NCBI GenBank assembly: GCA_964517495.1
Contig: CAZFER010000005.1
Location: 1 to 64,000 of the forward strand
DNA length: 64,000 bases
Direction of reading: 5' to 3'
Source of the DNA: CAZFER01 sp964517495
GTDB taxonomy: Bacteria > Hinthialibacterota > Hinthialibacteria > Hinthialibacterales > Hinthialibacteraceae
Below the pieces are notes generated by a model. The model was not told where the DNA came from and ran no database searches. It worked only from the letters and a program-made list of their open reading frames with translations. Shown here one piece after another: positions 34,174 to 43,015 of this stretch (the first letter of the stretch is position 1; every line of letters starts with the position of its first letter). A program made the position numbers and the translations under genes.

Positions 34174-35187
34174 ATGGATACGCAATACCGATCACCACAA
34201 AATAAATCTGAATTTCAGTTGATTCTGGAATTTATCGGGTACCGAAATCTAATCATTTTAGGTTTTTTGGGGAGTTTGTATTTCGTATCCGGGATGAAAA
34301 ATTATTTGGATGGAATGGCTTTTGACCGTGCGTTTCTTCCTTATTATGTGTTCCACCTTAATGATGGTGGGCGATTGGTATCGAATGCTGTTGATTCACT
34401 TGGGGACCAGATTAGTAATGGGTGGGAGATGCTAACTTCATATGTGGTTGCTCAAATCACTCAGGGATTTCAGTTTGTGATGTCGAGGTTTCAGCCATTT
34501 TATGAGGAGCATCCTTATCTGGGTCTGCTTTTTATCCTCATTATGGGTTTCCTGGCGACTTTAGCTGCTTTTACGGGTAGTATTTATCTTGTTAAGTTAT
34601 CGTTGAAACTCATACCCACCTCTTATTCCGGGCAGTTATCAAATAAGCGAAAAGAGAAAGAAGAAGATCTCTGGTCATTTGATCCACGCAAGAAACCCAC
34701 AGATGACCAGCTTAAAAAGACGATGAAGAATTTGGAAAAATTGGTTCATTTGGCTCCTGCGTTAGGGGGAAATGTCCCGGATGGGGCGGATATGAATATC
34801 AAGGAAATAGCCAAAAAGAACCAGGGTGCCGATTTTAATTATCGTTGTGCCATTTATGTGATGGGGCCGATAAAAGGGATGAAATTGGACAACAGTTATG
34901 AAATACCACTGGCGTTGGATCAAATTAAAAAGATTAGCCAAATCATGGGGCGGGCTTCTTATTATGAAACATTACCGCTTGATATGGTGATTTTGTGTTC
35001 TAGAAAAGGCACCACCAAGTGGGAGGTCAATAGCACCACATCGGTAATCAATCTAGGAAAGTCATATCCGGTCAAAGTGATAGAGCAGGTGATGACAAAA
35101 AATAGAAAGTACTTTATTTGGGATGCGAGGGCCAAGAAATCCAGTACGGGTTATGGAATTCAACACTCAAAAATAGGGGATGAGTAA
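34174..35187 (+). CDS. Inner-membrane protein of unknown function
   Basis: The protein is 337 aa. I do not recognise its family. It has two clear membrane segments: residues 24-42 (NLIILGFLGSLYFVSGM) and 113-142 (YLGLLFILIMGFLATLAAFT and beyond). Between them is a roughly 70-residue presumed extracytoplasmic loop. The second half (150-337) is soluble, first charged (SNKRKEKEEDLWSFDPRKKP), then an alpha/beta-like domain with YRCAIYVMGPIKGM, DMVILCSRKGTTKWEV and YFIWDARAKKSST. It is followed convergently, 6 nt apart, by a small unknown gene. A good promoter supports it being real. Confidence 0.7.
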   Translation: MDTQYRSPQNKSEFQLILEFIGYRNLIILGFLGSLYFVSGMKNYLDGMAFDRAFLPYYVFHLNDGGRLVSNAVDSLGDQISNGWEMLTSYVVAQITQGFQFVMSRFQPFYEEHPYLGLLFILIMGFLATLAAFTGSIYLVKLSLKLIPTSYSGQLSNKRKEKEEDLWSFDPRKKPTDDQLKKTMKNLEKLVHLAPALGGNVPDGADMNIKEIAKKNQGADFNYRCAIYVMGPIKGMKLDNSYEIPLALDQIKKISQIMGRASYYETLPLDMVILCSRKGTTKWEVNSTTSVINLGKSYPVKVIEQVMTKNRKYFIWDARAKKSSTGYGIQHSKIGDE

Positions 35188-35193
35188 CAGTGG

Positions 35194-35559
35194 TTATCCT
35201 TTGTTATCATCCGTTGTACTAAGAGAATTTTCCATCTGCGTAAGAACTTTCAACAACGAGTTGACATCCTGTTTCAAGGCATTGTGTACACTTACCAGTC
35301 CCAGTTGAACATGGGCTGCCGCTTCCACAATCTTATCCAGAATTTCATCAGGCGGATGTTGTCCGCGAATCTGTTCGATTGCATCTTCCAGATGTTGTAA
35401 TACGATTTTGTTAGATTCATAGAGTTCTGAAAGTGAGGAGACTGAATTGGAGAAGATCATGGAAGGAAAATTACTATTCGAGACTTTTTCGGAAATTAAA
35501 CGGATTTCATCCAACATTTCATCCAAAGTATGATCGCGTAAAAAACGTGTTTTTGTCAT
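35194..35559 (-). CDS. Small helical protein of unknown function
   Basis: The protein is 121 aa, acidic to neutral and predicted almost wholly helical. Stretches such as LDEMLDEIRLISEKV, LSELYESNKIVLQHLEDAIE and DVNSLLKVLTQMENSL have leucine-type spacing suited to coiled coils. There is no signal peptide, cysteine or membrane segment. GAGG lies about 8 nt before the ATG on the minus strand. It ends 6 nt from the convergent membrane-protein gene. I cannot suggest a function. Confidence 0.65.
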   Translation of the reverse strand: MTKTRFLRDHTLDEMLDEIRLISEKVSNSNFPSMIFSNSVSSLSELYESNKIVLQHLEDAIEQIRGQHPPDEILDKIVEAAAHVQLGLVSVHNALKQDVNSLLKVLTQMENSLSTTDDNKG

Positions 35560-35831
35560 GTTTTCCTCTTGACCGAAATTATTTGAGTGTATCGCTTAAT
35601 AGGTATTCCTGGATAATATCGGCATAGATTCCGATAATGTTTATTTTGAATTTCATTGTTGATTTTCGATGTTTGAGTCATTATTCAATGAATTGAAAAA
35701 AGTTCAAGTTTTATTTAATATAATTTGATGGGTGTTAAAGCTATCATTCATTATATAACGCTTTCCTTTTGAGGGAATTTTCCTCATAATCCCAAAATGG
35801 TTAATCAAACAATTCATATATAAGGCGGCTT

Positions 35832-36449
35832 ATGAGACATACAGCAGAAATATCGAACATTGTTTATGATTTGGGAGGGGTATTGTTGACCTATGATCCT
35901 CTTCGCTATATTCACTCCTTTGTGCAAAATCAGGAGGATCGGGATTGGTGTGTTCAAAATATCTTACGAGGTCCGGAGTGGGTTGAATTGGATCGTGGGA
36001 ATTTAACCCTGGCGGAGGCAAGGCAAATATTTATTGAGCGTGATCCCGGTAAGGGGGAAACGATTCAGCGTTTGTTTGATTGCTGGGCGGGGATTTTTAA
36101 ACCGATTCATTTCACAATTCAGTCGATCGATATTTTTAAACGAAAGGGGTATCGTGTTTTTTTATTGTCGAATTTTATTCGGGAATATTTTTCGGCTATT
36201 CGTTTGAAGCATATGTTCTTTCAGGATTTTGATGGAATGGTGATATCTTATCAAATCGGATATGCGAAACCGGAACGGGAGATATACTGCCATTTACTGA
36301 AAAAATATGCTTTAATCCCTTCGACATGTTTGTTTATCGATGACCGGGTGGATAATGTGGAGGCTGCGATAGATGAGGGTTTAAATGCCGTTCAATATAG
36401 GGGTCAAGCCGAGTTAAACAAAGCATTTCATAAGTATGGTTTGCTATAG
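35832..36449 (+). CDS. HAD-superfamily phosphatase (HAD-IA, YihX-like)
   Basis: The protein is 205 aa. HAD motif I is VYDLGGVLLTYDP, with the nucleophile Asp in the DLGGV form. Motif II is FLLSNF, motif III Lys is in GYAKPEREIY, and motif IV is LFIDDRVDNVEAA. The cap between motifs I and II is small and helical. This layout matches YihX-type glucose-1-phosphate phosphatases and related sugar or nucleotide phosphatases. AAGGCGG lies a few nt before the ATG. It appears to be a single-gene unit; the substrate is not predictable. Confidence 0.88.
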   Translation: MRHTAEISNIVYDLGGVLLTYDPLRYIHSFVQNQEDRDWCVQNILRGPEWVELDRGNLTLAEARQIFIERDPGKGETIQRLFDCWAGIFKPIHFTIQSIDIFKRKGYRVFLLSNFIREYFSAIRLKHMFFQDFDGMVISYQIGYAKPEREIYCHLLKKYALIPSTCLFIDDRVDNVEAAIDEGLNAVQYRGQAELNKAFHKYGLL

Positions 36450-36606
36450 AAACTTGATTTTATAATTTCCTTAATATCACCCTTGCTTTTGATAAGTGTA
36501 TTTGTTAAAAGAAAATGAACTTTTCTGGTTGTGTTTTTGAGCAGCATGTGTTATGCTTATATAACAAGAGTAATAATGGCAATTCGGATGAATAGCATAA
36601 AGTTGA

Positions 36607-36635
36607 TTGGATTGGTAAAGTATTTGTGTGATAAT
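36607..36635 (+). promoter_or_regulatory. Probable promoter of the feo operon
   Basis: TTGGAT (36607-36612) and GATAAT (36630-36635) are 17 bases apart, with TGT before the -10 giving an extended -10. The start codon at 36689 is about 45 nt beyond the expected transcription start. I found no perfect DtxR- or Fur-type box overlapping it. Confidence 0.5.
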
Positions 36636-36688
36636 TAACAGGAAAGATCCTGACGAGAGGAAGGCCTGAATAAAGGCTGTTTAGGAAA

Positions 36689-37306
36689 ATGATAGAAGCC
36701 ATCGTTAATGATTCAAGTTATTGGAGAGCGTTTGAAGAAAATCAGCTTACCCATTCAGTCGCTCATTATTTAATGGCTATTGATCAATTACGAACTGATT
36801 TTGGCTATGCGCGGGTAACAGATGTGGCCGGGCGGTTAAATATATCGAGGGGAGCGGCTTCGATAGCCTTATCTCAATTAAAAGAGCGGGGATTGGTTTC
36901 GGAAGATCCCAATCGTTTTTTGCTGTTAACCGAAGAGGGCGTTCGTTTGGCTCGTAATGTCGAACATAACTTTGTTCTCTTGACCTGTTTTTTTGAAAAT
37001 GTGTTAGGTGTTCCACCTGAAACGGCCCGAGCGGATGCCTGTAAAATGGAGCATTTATTGAGTCAGGAATCATCTGAAGCGCTGGTGAGATTTTTGCAAG
37101 TTTTATTTTCGAATCGCAAGTGGGTGAAAGAACTCACTGAACAAATGAAGAAAGATAACCTTTTGTGTACGGAAGGGGATGGCTGTCCATTATGTGAACC
37201 GATGGGTGAATGTTTAAGGCCGTCGGAAAATATGGATGCCTGTCCGCTTCGTGAAACACTATTTGAAAAATCGACTAAAACGGGTGGAAAGGGAATGAAG
37301 AAGTGA
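36689..37306 (+). CDS. DtxR/MntR-family metal-dependent regulator
   Basis: The protein is 205 aa. Residues 20-75 form a winged helix (VTDVAGRLNISRGAASIALS, ERGLVSEDPNRFLLLTEEGV). Residues 80-125 form the metal-binding/dimerisation region: NFVLLTCFFENVLGVPPETA and DACKMEHLLSQES supply the typical Cys/Glu/His ligands. There is no SH3-like third domain. The last 55 residues instead hold five cysteines (LLCTEGDGCPLCEPMGECL, then DACPL), an unusual tail that could bind Fe-S or zinc. It is the first gene of the operon and overlaps feoA by 4 nt, so it most likely represses FeoAB when iron is sufficient. Confidence 0.88.
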   Translation: MIEAIVNDSSYWRAFEENQLTHSVAHYLMAIDQLRTDFGYARVTDVAGRLNISRGAASIALSQLKERGLVSEDPNRFLLLTEEGVRLARNVEHNFVLLTCFFENVLGVPPETARADACKMEHLLSQESSEALVRFLQVLFSNRKWVKELTEQMKKDNLLCTEGDGCPLCEPMGECLRPSENMDACPLRETLFEKSTKTGGKGMKK

Positions 37307-37635
37307 AAGATTTTCCTCTAGTTAATTGCATCGCAGGAATGAGTGGCATCATTTCCCGAATCGATCAGAATGCGAATTTATCCTCGCGGCTTCAGGAATT
37401 AGGGTTAGTACCCGGTGAATGGATTCGTGTGGTAAAATCCGGCAATCCCCTATTATTGCAAGTGGGTGATACCCGGCTTTGTTTGCGTATGGACGATCTA
37501 AAAGGGGTGTCAATGTTACCATTATCATCAGAAGAGGGGGTTCAGATATCGGCGGATGTTCATTCACCGATCCAGACCGAATTTTCCCCATTGCATCCAG
37601 CATTAGCACCAATAGGTTTTAATAAGCAACAATAA
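37303..37635 (+). CDS. feoA: FeoA-type SH3-like iron transport protein (first copy)
   Basis: The protein is 110 aa with a GTG start overlapping the regulator stop by 4 nt. The core LSSRLQELGLVPGEWIRVVK, then LLLQVGDTRLCLRMDDLKGV, is the FeoA SH3-like fold that binds FeoB. A C-terminal extension of about 30 residues follows the domain. A second, shorter FeoA gene follows after 32 nt. Two FeoA genes before feoB are common; they may form hetero-oligomers on the FeoB cytosolic domain. Confidence 0.9.
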   Translation: MKDFPLVNCIAGMSGIISRIDQNANLSSRLQELGLVPGEWIRVVKSGNPLLLQVGDTRLCLRMDDLKGVSMLPLSSEEGVQISADVHSPIQTEFSPLHPALAPIGFNKQQ

Positions 37636-37667
37636 ACTTATTTTGACCAGCTATAGTAGGAATTAAA

Positions 37668-37898
37668 ATGAATGTACATCTAGACCGGATACCATCGGGG
37701 AGGCCCGCTGTCATTAAAAAAATATTAGGACAAGGGGCTATTTATCAGCGATTATTAGAGATGGGCCTAATGGAAGGAACGACGGTGTCGTTAATTCGTA
37801 CTGCTCCGTTGGGTGATCCCATCGAGATCCTTGTACATGGATATCACTTATCTATACGAAAAGCAGATGCGGCCTTGATTGAAGTTGAATATGAATAA
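37668..37898 (+). CDS. feoA: FeoA-type SH3-like iron transport protein (second copy)
   Basis: The protein is 76 aa, a minimal FeoA. RIPSGRPAVIKKILGQGAIY, QRLLEMGLMEGTTVSLIRTA and GDPIEILVHGYHLSIRKADA cover the whole domain. Its stop overlaps the ATG of feoB by 8 nt, so the two are translationally coupled. FeoA stimulates or assembles the FeoB ferrous-iron transporter at the inner membrane. Confidence 0.92.
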   Translation: MNVHLDRIPSGRPAVIKKILGQGAIYQRLLEMGLMEGTTVSLIRTAPLGDPIEILVHGYHLSIRKADAALIEVEYE

Positions 37899-40269
37899 CC
37901 ACGAAAGCACGAGTGTAATCGCAACTCAAACGAAACGAATTGCCCTGGTGGGAAACCCGAATACAGGTAAAACCACTCTGTTTAATGCTTTAACGGGATT
38001 AAACCAGAAGGTGGGGAATTACCCTGGGGTGACGGTTGAACGAAAAGCAGGCCGTTTTTCCATTGAAAATACACCATTTGAACTGATTGATTTGCCCGGG
38101 ACATACAGTTTAGCCGCCCGTTCGCTGGATGAGATGGTGGTTAATGATGTGTTGTTGGGGCAGATGAATGGTGAACAACCCGTTGATTTGATATTGGCAA
38201 TTGTTGATGCCAGCAATTTAACTCGAAATTTTTATTTAATTTCTCAATTATTAGAGCTTGGCCCACCGGTATTGGTCGCTTTGAATATGACAGACATAGC
38301 CCAGGCGCGTGGTATGGAGATCGATAGCGAGGGATTATGTAACAAATTGGGGATTCCTTTGGTTCCCATTTGTGCGAGCCGGCGTAAGGGCATTGATCGT
38401 TTGAGAGAACGGATTACTCAAATTATGAATGGGGAAGGGTGTCCCGCCCATGAAACGCCGATTTTCCCTGAACCCATGCGCTTAAGTGTCTATCGGTTAA
38501 AAGAATGGATCAATCAGCATTCAACAACCAGTGAATACTCATCTGTTAGCGAGCCGGAAATATATCGTGCATTGATTGATAGTGATGGGTATTTTGAAAA
38601 ACGTTTCATTATGCGTTATGGGCCTGAATTTAAAGAACAGTTGAGAGAGGCTCGAGCATCAGCAGGAAAGGGCATTCCGCTGGCAGCCATTGAAGCCAAG
38701 ACACGATATGGATGGATTAGCCACATATTAAAAAATTATGTAAAAAAGCCAGCAGAACCGGTTACCACATGGTCGGATCGTATTGATCAAGTTTTAACCC
38801 ATCGTGTGTTTGGTTCTATTGTGTTTGTTTTGGTAATGGCGTTGATTTTTCAGTCGATTTATACCTGGGCCGGACCAGTCATGGATTTAATTGATGGCGG
38901 TTTTTCCTCGCTTGGTACGTTTGTTATGAGCAGTATGCCAGCAGGTGCGTTACGAAGCCTAATCGTGGATGGTGTCATTGCGGGGGTGGGTGGCGTTTTG
39001 GTTTTTCTTCCTCAGATTGCCATTTTGTTCTTTTTTATCGCGATCCTTGAGGATTGCGGGTATTTGCCTCGTGCGGCTTTTTTGATGGATAAATTATTGT
39101 CACGCTGTGGTTTATCGGGCAAATCGTTTATTCCCATGCTATCCAGTTTTGCTTGTGCGGTTCCTGGTATTATGGCCACTCGTACGATAGAAAGCCGACG
39201 TGATCGTTTGGCTACTATTCTGATTGCCCCATTGATGAGTTGTTCCGCCCGACTGCCGGTTTATTTACTATTTATCGCCGTTTTTATTCCCAATGTATCT
39301 ATATTCGGCTCTTGGATTGGCTTACAGGGATTGACCTTATTCTGTTTGTATATTCTTGGTATTCTGGTGGCTATTCCCATTGCATGGATTATCAAAAAGA
39401 CGCTGATTAAAGGTGAAAATGCACCGTTTGTTTTGGAATTGCCATCTTATAAGCTTCCGAATTTCCGTTCGGTTTTCTTTCATGTGTATCTGCAGTCAAA
39501 AGAATTTATTGTTCGTGCTGGAACCGTTATTTTTTGTGTAGCGGTGGTGGTTTGGGCGCTAGCATACTTTCCCCATTCCCAGGCGATTGAAGATAAATAT
39601 GCCAGCATGGAGCAACAAGCCAATAATACGTTTAAAGTGGAAATTGTTCCTCTTTTAAATCAAATCACTCCAACCCAATTCGATCAAACCAGCGATATTG
39701 CCTCTATTACCACGGCATTGAATGAACTTTCTCTTGATAATGCAAACGATTCACAATCCACAGACACTGTGCAAACTGTATCGACATTGTATCAAGACTA
39801 CCAAGATCATATGGCCCAGCTGGACAAACAAAAGAGTGGTGAGTTTTTGCGTTCGAGCATTCTGGGTCAAATGGGTAAGTTTGTTGAGCCATTGGTCCAA
39901 CCTGTTGGGTGGGATTGGCGAATAGGCATGGCGGTTATTGCTTCATTTCCTGCTCGAGAAGTGGTTATCGCGACCTTGGGTACCATATTCAATATGGGTT
40001 CAGATGCAGATGAATCATCGGGTAACTTGCGAACCGCTATAAGCAATGCTGAAAATTCAAATGGGGGGCAATTGTTCAACATTGCTATAGCATTGTCGAT
40101 AATGGTCTTTTTTGCACTGTGCTGTCAGTGTGCGGCCACATTGGCGATAATACGGCGAGAAACCAATAGTTGGAAATGGCCCGTATTCGTCTTTACCTAT
40201 ATGACGGTCCTGGCTTATGTGGGGGCATTGATAACTTATCATGCCTGCTCTGCCATCGGCCTTGCTTAA
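37891..40269 (+). CDS. feoB: Ferrous iron transport protein B
   Basis: The protein is 792 aa from ATG 37891, inside the end of feoA; a TTG 12 nt upstream is less likely. The GTPase domain has G1 GNPNTGKTTLF, G3 DLPGTYSL and G4 NMTD. A helical GDP-dissociation-inhibitor region follows. The membrane domain has the Gate motifs, including CGLSGKSFIPMLSSFACAVP and APLMSCSARLPVYLL with conserved cysteines. The loop before FVEPLVQPVGWDWRIGMAV is about 95 residues, longer and Gln/Asn/Thr-rich compared with E. coli FeoB. It imports Fe2+ across the inner membrane. Confidence 0.96.
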   Translation: MNNHESTSVIATQTKRIALVGNPNTGKTTLFNALTGLNQKVGNYPGVTVERKAGRFSIENTPFELIDLPGTYSLAARSLDEMVVNDVLLGQMNGEQPVDLILAIVDASNLTRNFYLISQLLELGPPVLVALNMTDIAQARGMEIDSEGLCNKLGIPLVPICASRRKGIDRLRERITQIMNGEGCPAHETPIFPEPMRLSVYRLKEWINQHSTTSEYSSVSEPEIYRALIDSDGYFEKRFIMRYGPEFKEQLREARASAGKGIPLAAIEAKTRYGWISHILKNYVKKPAEPVTTWSDRIDQVLTHRVFGSIVFVLVMALIFQSIYTWAGPVMDLIDGGFSSLGTFVMSSMPAGALRSLIVDGVIAGVGGVLVFLPQIAILFFFIAILEDCGYLPRAAFLMDKLLSRCGLSGKSFIPMLSSFACAVPGIMATRTIESRRDRLATILIAPLMSCSARLPVYLLFIAVFIPNVSIFGSWIGLQGLTLFCLYILGILVAIPIAWIIKKTLIKGENAPFVLELPSYKLPNFRSVFFHVYLQSKEFIVRAGTVIFCVAVVVWALAYFPHSQAIEDKYASMEQQANNTFKVEIVPLLNQITPTQFDQTSDIASITTALNELSLDNANDSQSTDTVQTVSTLYQDYQDHMAQLDKQKSGEFLRSSILGQMGKFVEPLVQPVGWDWRIGMAVIASFPAREVVIATLGTIFNMGSDADESSGNLRTAISNAENSNGGQLFNIAIALSIMVFFALCCQCAATLAIIRRETNSWKWPVFVFTYMTVLAYVGALITYHACSAIGLA

Positions 40270-40330
40270 GAAACAAATTAATTTTATAATAAAAGTCATG
40301 TTTATCTGGATGAAAGGATAAGGTGTTTTT

Positions 40331-40504
40331 ATGGGATTTCAAGAATATGTAGCACTCGGAATTGTAATCGCCTGTGCATTAAAAGTTTGGGGGTATATAT
40401 ATGCCAATCTATCTGGAAAAGGCAGTTGCAGTGGGGGGTGTAAATGTCCCTCATCAGAAAATGAACCCATGCAAGTTCAGTCAAAGAATAACAGTTCAGT
40501 ATAA
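40331..40504 (+). CDS. Small Cys-rich FeoB-associated membrane protein
   Basis: The protein is 57 aa with AAGGAT and AAGGTG before the ATG. It has one N-terminal membrane helix (YVALGIVIACALKVWGYIYA), then a short Cys cluster, SGKGSCSGGCKCPSS, and a polar tail. This is the pattern of the small FeoB-associated Cys-rich membrane proteins found after feoB in many bacteria. It lies 61 nt after feoB on the same strand. It may help iron hand-over or FeoB stability; its mechanism is unknown in the family. Confidence 0.8.
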   Translation: MGFQEYVALGIVIACALKVWGYIYANLSGKGSCSGGCKCPSSENEPMQVQSKNNSSV

Positions 40505-40703
40505 CGCACGAATAAGATATCAATAATCGTTCGTTTTGTGGTGTATACTTCTAGCTTGCCTGTTTTGATTACTTTTATTTCCCCTTTCCCGCTGGTGAAT
40601 TAATAATATAAACGTTATAATATTTTCCCTACTTGAAAAAATTCAACTGAATTTTGAATAAAGCCATTTTGTTCATCGTGGTGAGCGTGGGAAAGGAACG
40701 ATT

Positions 40704-42971
40704 ATGACCTTTGATCTTGATATGATACAGGCGGTTTATGATAACATGGCGCAGCGGATTGACGCTGCACGGCGAGTGGTTAACCGGCCGCTGACTTTGG
40801 TTGAAAAGATTTTGTATTCGCATCTTTATAGAGGAGAAGCGGATACTGCCTTTACCCGTGGGGAATCTTATGCCGAATTCGCCCCAGACCGGGTAGCGAT
40901 GCAGGACGCAACCGCTCAGATGGCGCTTTTACAATTTATGCAAGCGGGGAAGGAAAAAACCGCGGTACCTTCGACAGTTCATTGCGATCACTTAATTCTT
41001 GCACAAGTTGGAGCGCAACAAGATTTAACATCATCTATCGAACGAAATAAGGAAGTGTATGATTTTTTATCGTCCGTTTCGAATAAATATGGCATTGGAT
41101 TTTGGAAGCCAGGAGCGGGAATTATCCACCAGGTTGTGTTGGAAAATTATGCTTTTCCTGGCGGGATGATGATTGGCACCGATTCTCATACGCCCAACGC
41201 GGGTGGGCTTGGAATGATCGCTATTGGCGTTGGCGGGGCTGACGCAGTGGATGTGATGGCGGGTATGCCGTGGGAATTAAAATTTCCTAAACTGATCGGG
41301 GTTAAATTAACTGGCCGCCTGAGTGGGTGGACCGCCCCCAAAGATGTTATTTTGAAGGTAGCTGGGATTTTAACCGTCAAAGGGGGGACCGGCTTTATAT
41401 TGGAATATTTTGGTGACGGAGCCGACAGTATATCCTGTACCGGGAAAGGGACCATATGCAATATGGGGGCGGAAATCGGTGCAACCACCTCTTTGTTTGC
41501 ATATGATAGTAAAATGTCCGAGTATTTGCGGGCGACTCAGCGGAGTGATGTTGCGGATATGGCTGATAAGTTGAGCAGTCATTTACGCAGTGATCCGGTT
41601 GTATATGAGAATCCCAATTCTTTCTATGACCAGGTGATAGAGATCAACCTATCTGAGTTGGAACCTCACATCAACGGACCTTTTTCGCCAGATCGGGCAT
41701 GGCCAATTTCAGAGTTCGCCAAAGCGGTGAAAGAAAACAATTATCCTCAGAAATTATCCGTTGGACTGATCGGATCTTGCACTAACTCATCTTATGAAGA
41801 TATCGATCGTGCTGCGTCGATTGCCCGACTAGCGGTGGATAAAAATCTCAAGGCGAAATCCGAATTTACTATTACTCCAGGATCGGAACAGGTTCGCTAT
41901 ACCATTGAACGGGATGGTCAATTGGCCTTGTTTGAACAGATGGGGGGTGTGGTGCTGGCTAATGCCTGTGGTCCTTGCATTGGGCAGTGGGCACGGCATG
42001 GTGCGGAAAAGCAAGAGAAGAATTCAATCATTACCTCATTTAACCGCAATTTTTCCAAAAGGAATGATGGCAACCCGAATACCCATTCGTTTGTGGCATC
42101 ACCGGAAATGGTCACCGCGATGGCATTAGCGGGAGAATTAACCTTTAATCCTCTAACCGATACATTGACCAATGAGCAGGGAGAAGAGGTGAGATTAGAA
42201 GAACCCAGAGGTTACGAATTACCACCCAAAGGTTTTGATGTCGAAGATCCGGGATATCAACCTCCAGCAGCGGATGGCAGCCAGGTTGAGGTTAAAGTCG
42301 ATCCTAACTCAGACCGCCTACACCTGTTAACCCCCTTTGAACCCTGGGAAGGTACGGATTTAAAAGGATTGAAATTATTGATTAAGGCAAAAGGGAAATG
42401 TACCACGGACCACATTTCGATGGCTGGGCCCTGGCTGAAATACCGTGGTCATCTGGATAATATCTCTAACAATTGCTTTATTGGTGCGGTTAATTATTTC
42501 AATGATGAAACCAACAAAGTCAAAAACCAGTTGACCGGTGAATATGGACCGGTTCCCGATACCGCCCGCGCTTATAAGGCCCAAGGAATAGGTACGATCG
42601 TGGTGGGCGATGATAACTATGGTGAGGGCTCCTCACGTGAACATGCTGCTATGGAACCCCGTTATTTGGGTGTTCGTGCTGTCATTGTACGCTCGTTCGC
42701 CCGTATTCATGAAACCAACCTTAAAAAACAGGGCATGCTGGCCTTAACGTTTGCTAATCCAGTTGATTATGATCTCGTGCTAGAGGACGATACGTTTGAT
42801 ATCATTGGTTTGACTGAATTCGCGCCAGGGAAACCATTAAAACTGGTTATGCATCACGCCGATGGCAGCCAGGATGAAGCGGAACTGAATCATTCGTACA
42901 ATGAAGCCCAAATCAAATGGTTCAAAGCAGGAAGTGCCTTGAATTTGATCCGACAATTGCAACGGCAATAG
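40704..42971 (+). CDS. Aconitate hydratase (mitochondrial-type)
   Basis: The protein is 755 aa, the length of mitochondrial/Bacteroidetes-type aconitases rather than AcnA (about 890). Cluster cysteines are in GLIGSCTNSSYEDI and ANACGPCIGQW. TDSHTPNAGGLG and the swivel-domain NYGEGSSREHAAMEPRYLG with RSFARIHETNLKKQGML are family hallmarks. It converts citrate to isocitrate in the TCA cycle with a 4Fe-4S cluster. It is a monocistronic-looking gene with GGAAAGGA before its ATG. Its place beside the iron operon is probably coincidental, though aconitase is a major iron user. Confidence 0.96.
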   Translation: MTFDLDMIQAVYDNMAQRIDAARRVVNRPLTLVEKILYSHLYRGEADTAFTRGESYAEFAPDRVAMQDATAQMALLQFMQAGKEKTAVPSTVHCDHLILAQVGAQQDLTSSIERNKEVYDFLSSVSNKYGIGFWKPGAGIIHQVVLENYAFPGGMMIGTDSHTPNAGGLGMIAIGVGGADAVDVMAGMPWELKFPKLIGVKLTGRLSGWTAPKDVILKVAGILTVKGGTGFILEYFGDGADSISCTGKGTICNMGAEIGATTSLFAYDSKMSEYLRATQRSDVADMADKLSSHLRSDPVVYENPNSFYDQVIEINLSELEPHINGPFSPDRAWPISEFAKAVKENNYPQKLSVGLIGSCTNSSYEDIDRAASIARLAVDKNLKAKSEFTITPGSEQVRYTIERDGQLALFEQMGGVVLANACGPCIGQWARHGAEKQEKNSIITSFNRNFSKRNDGNPNTHSFVASPEMVTAMALAGELTFNPLTDTLTNEQGEEVRLEEPRGYELPPKGFDVEDPGYQPPAADGSQVEVKVDPNSDRLHLLTPFEPWEGTDLKGLKLLIKAKGKCTTDHISMAGPWLKYRGHLDNISNNCFIGAVNYFNDETNKVKNQLTGEYGPVPDTARAYKAQGIGTIVVGDDNYGEGSSREHAAMEPRYLGVRAVIVRSFARIHETNLKKQGMLALTFANPVDYDLVLEDDTFDIIGLTEFAPGKPLKLVMHHADGSQDEAELNHSYNEAQIKWFKAGSALNLIRQLQRQ

Positions 42972-43015
42972 GGGGCCTACTTGGATAAAATGTTTTTGAT
43001 TTGTGAGGAACCTAA

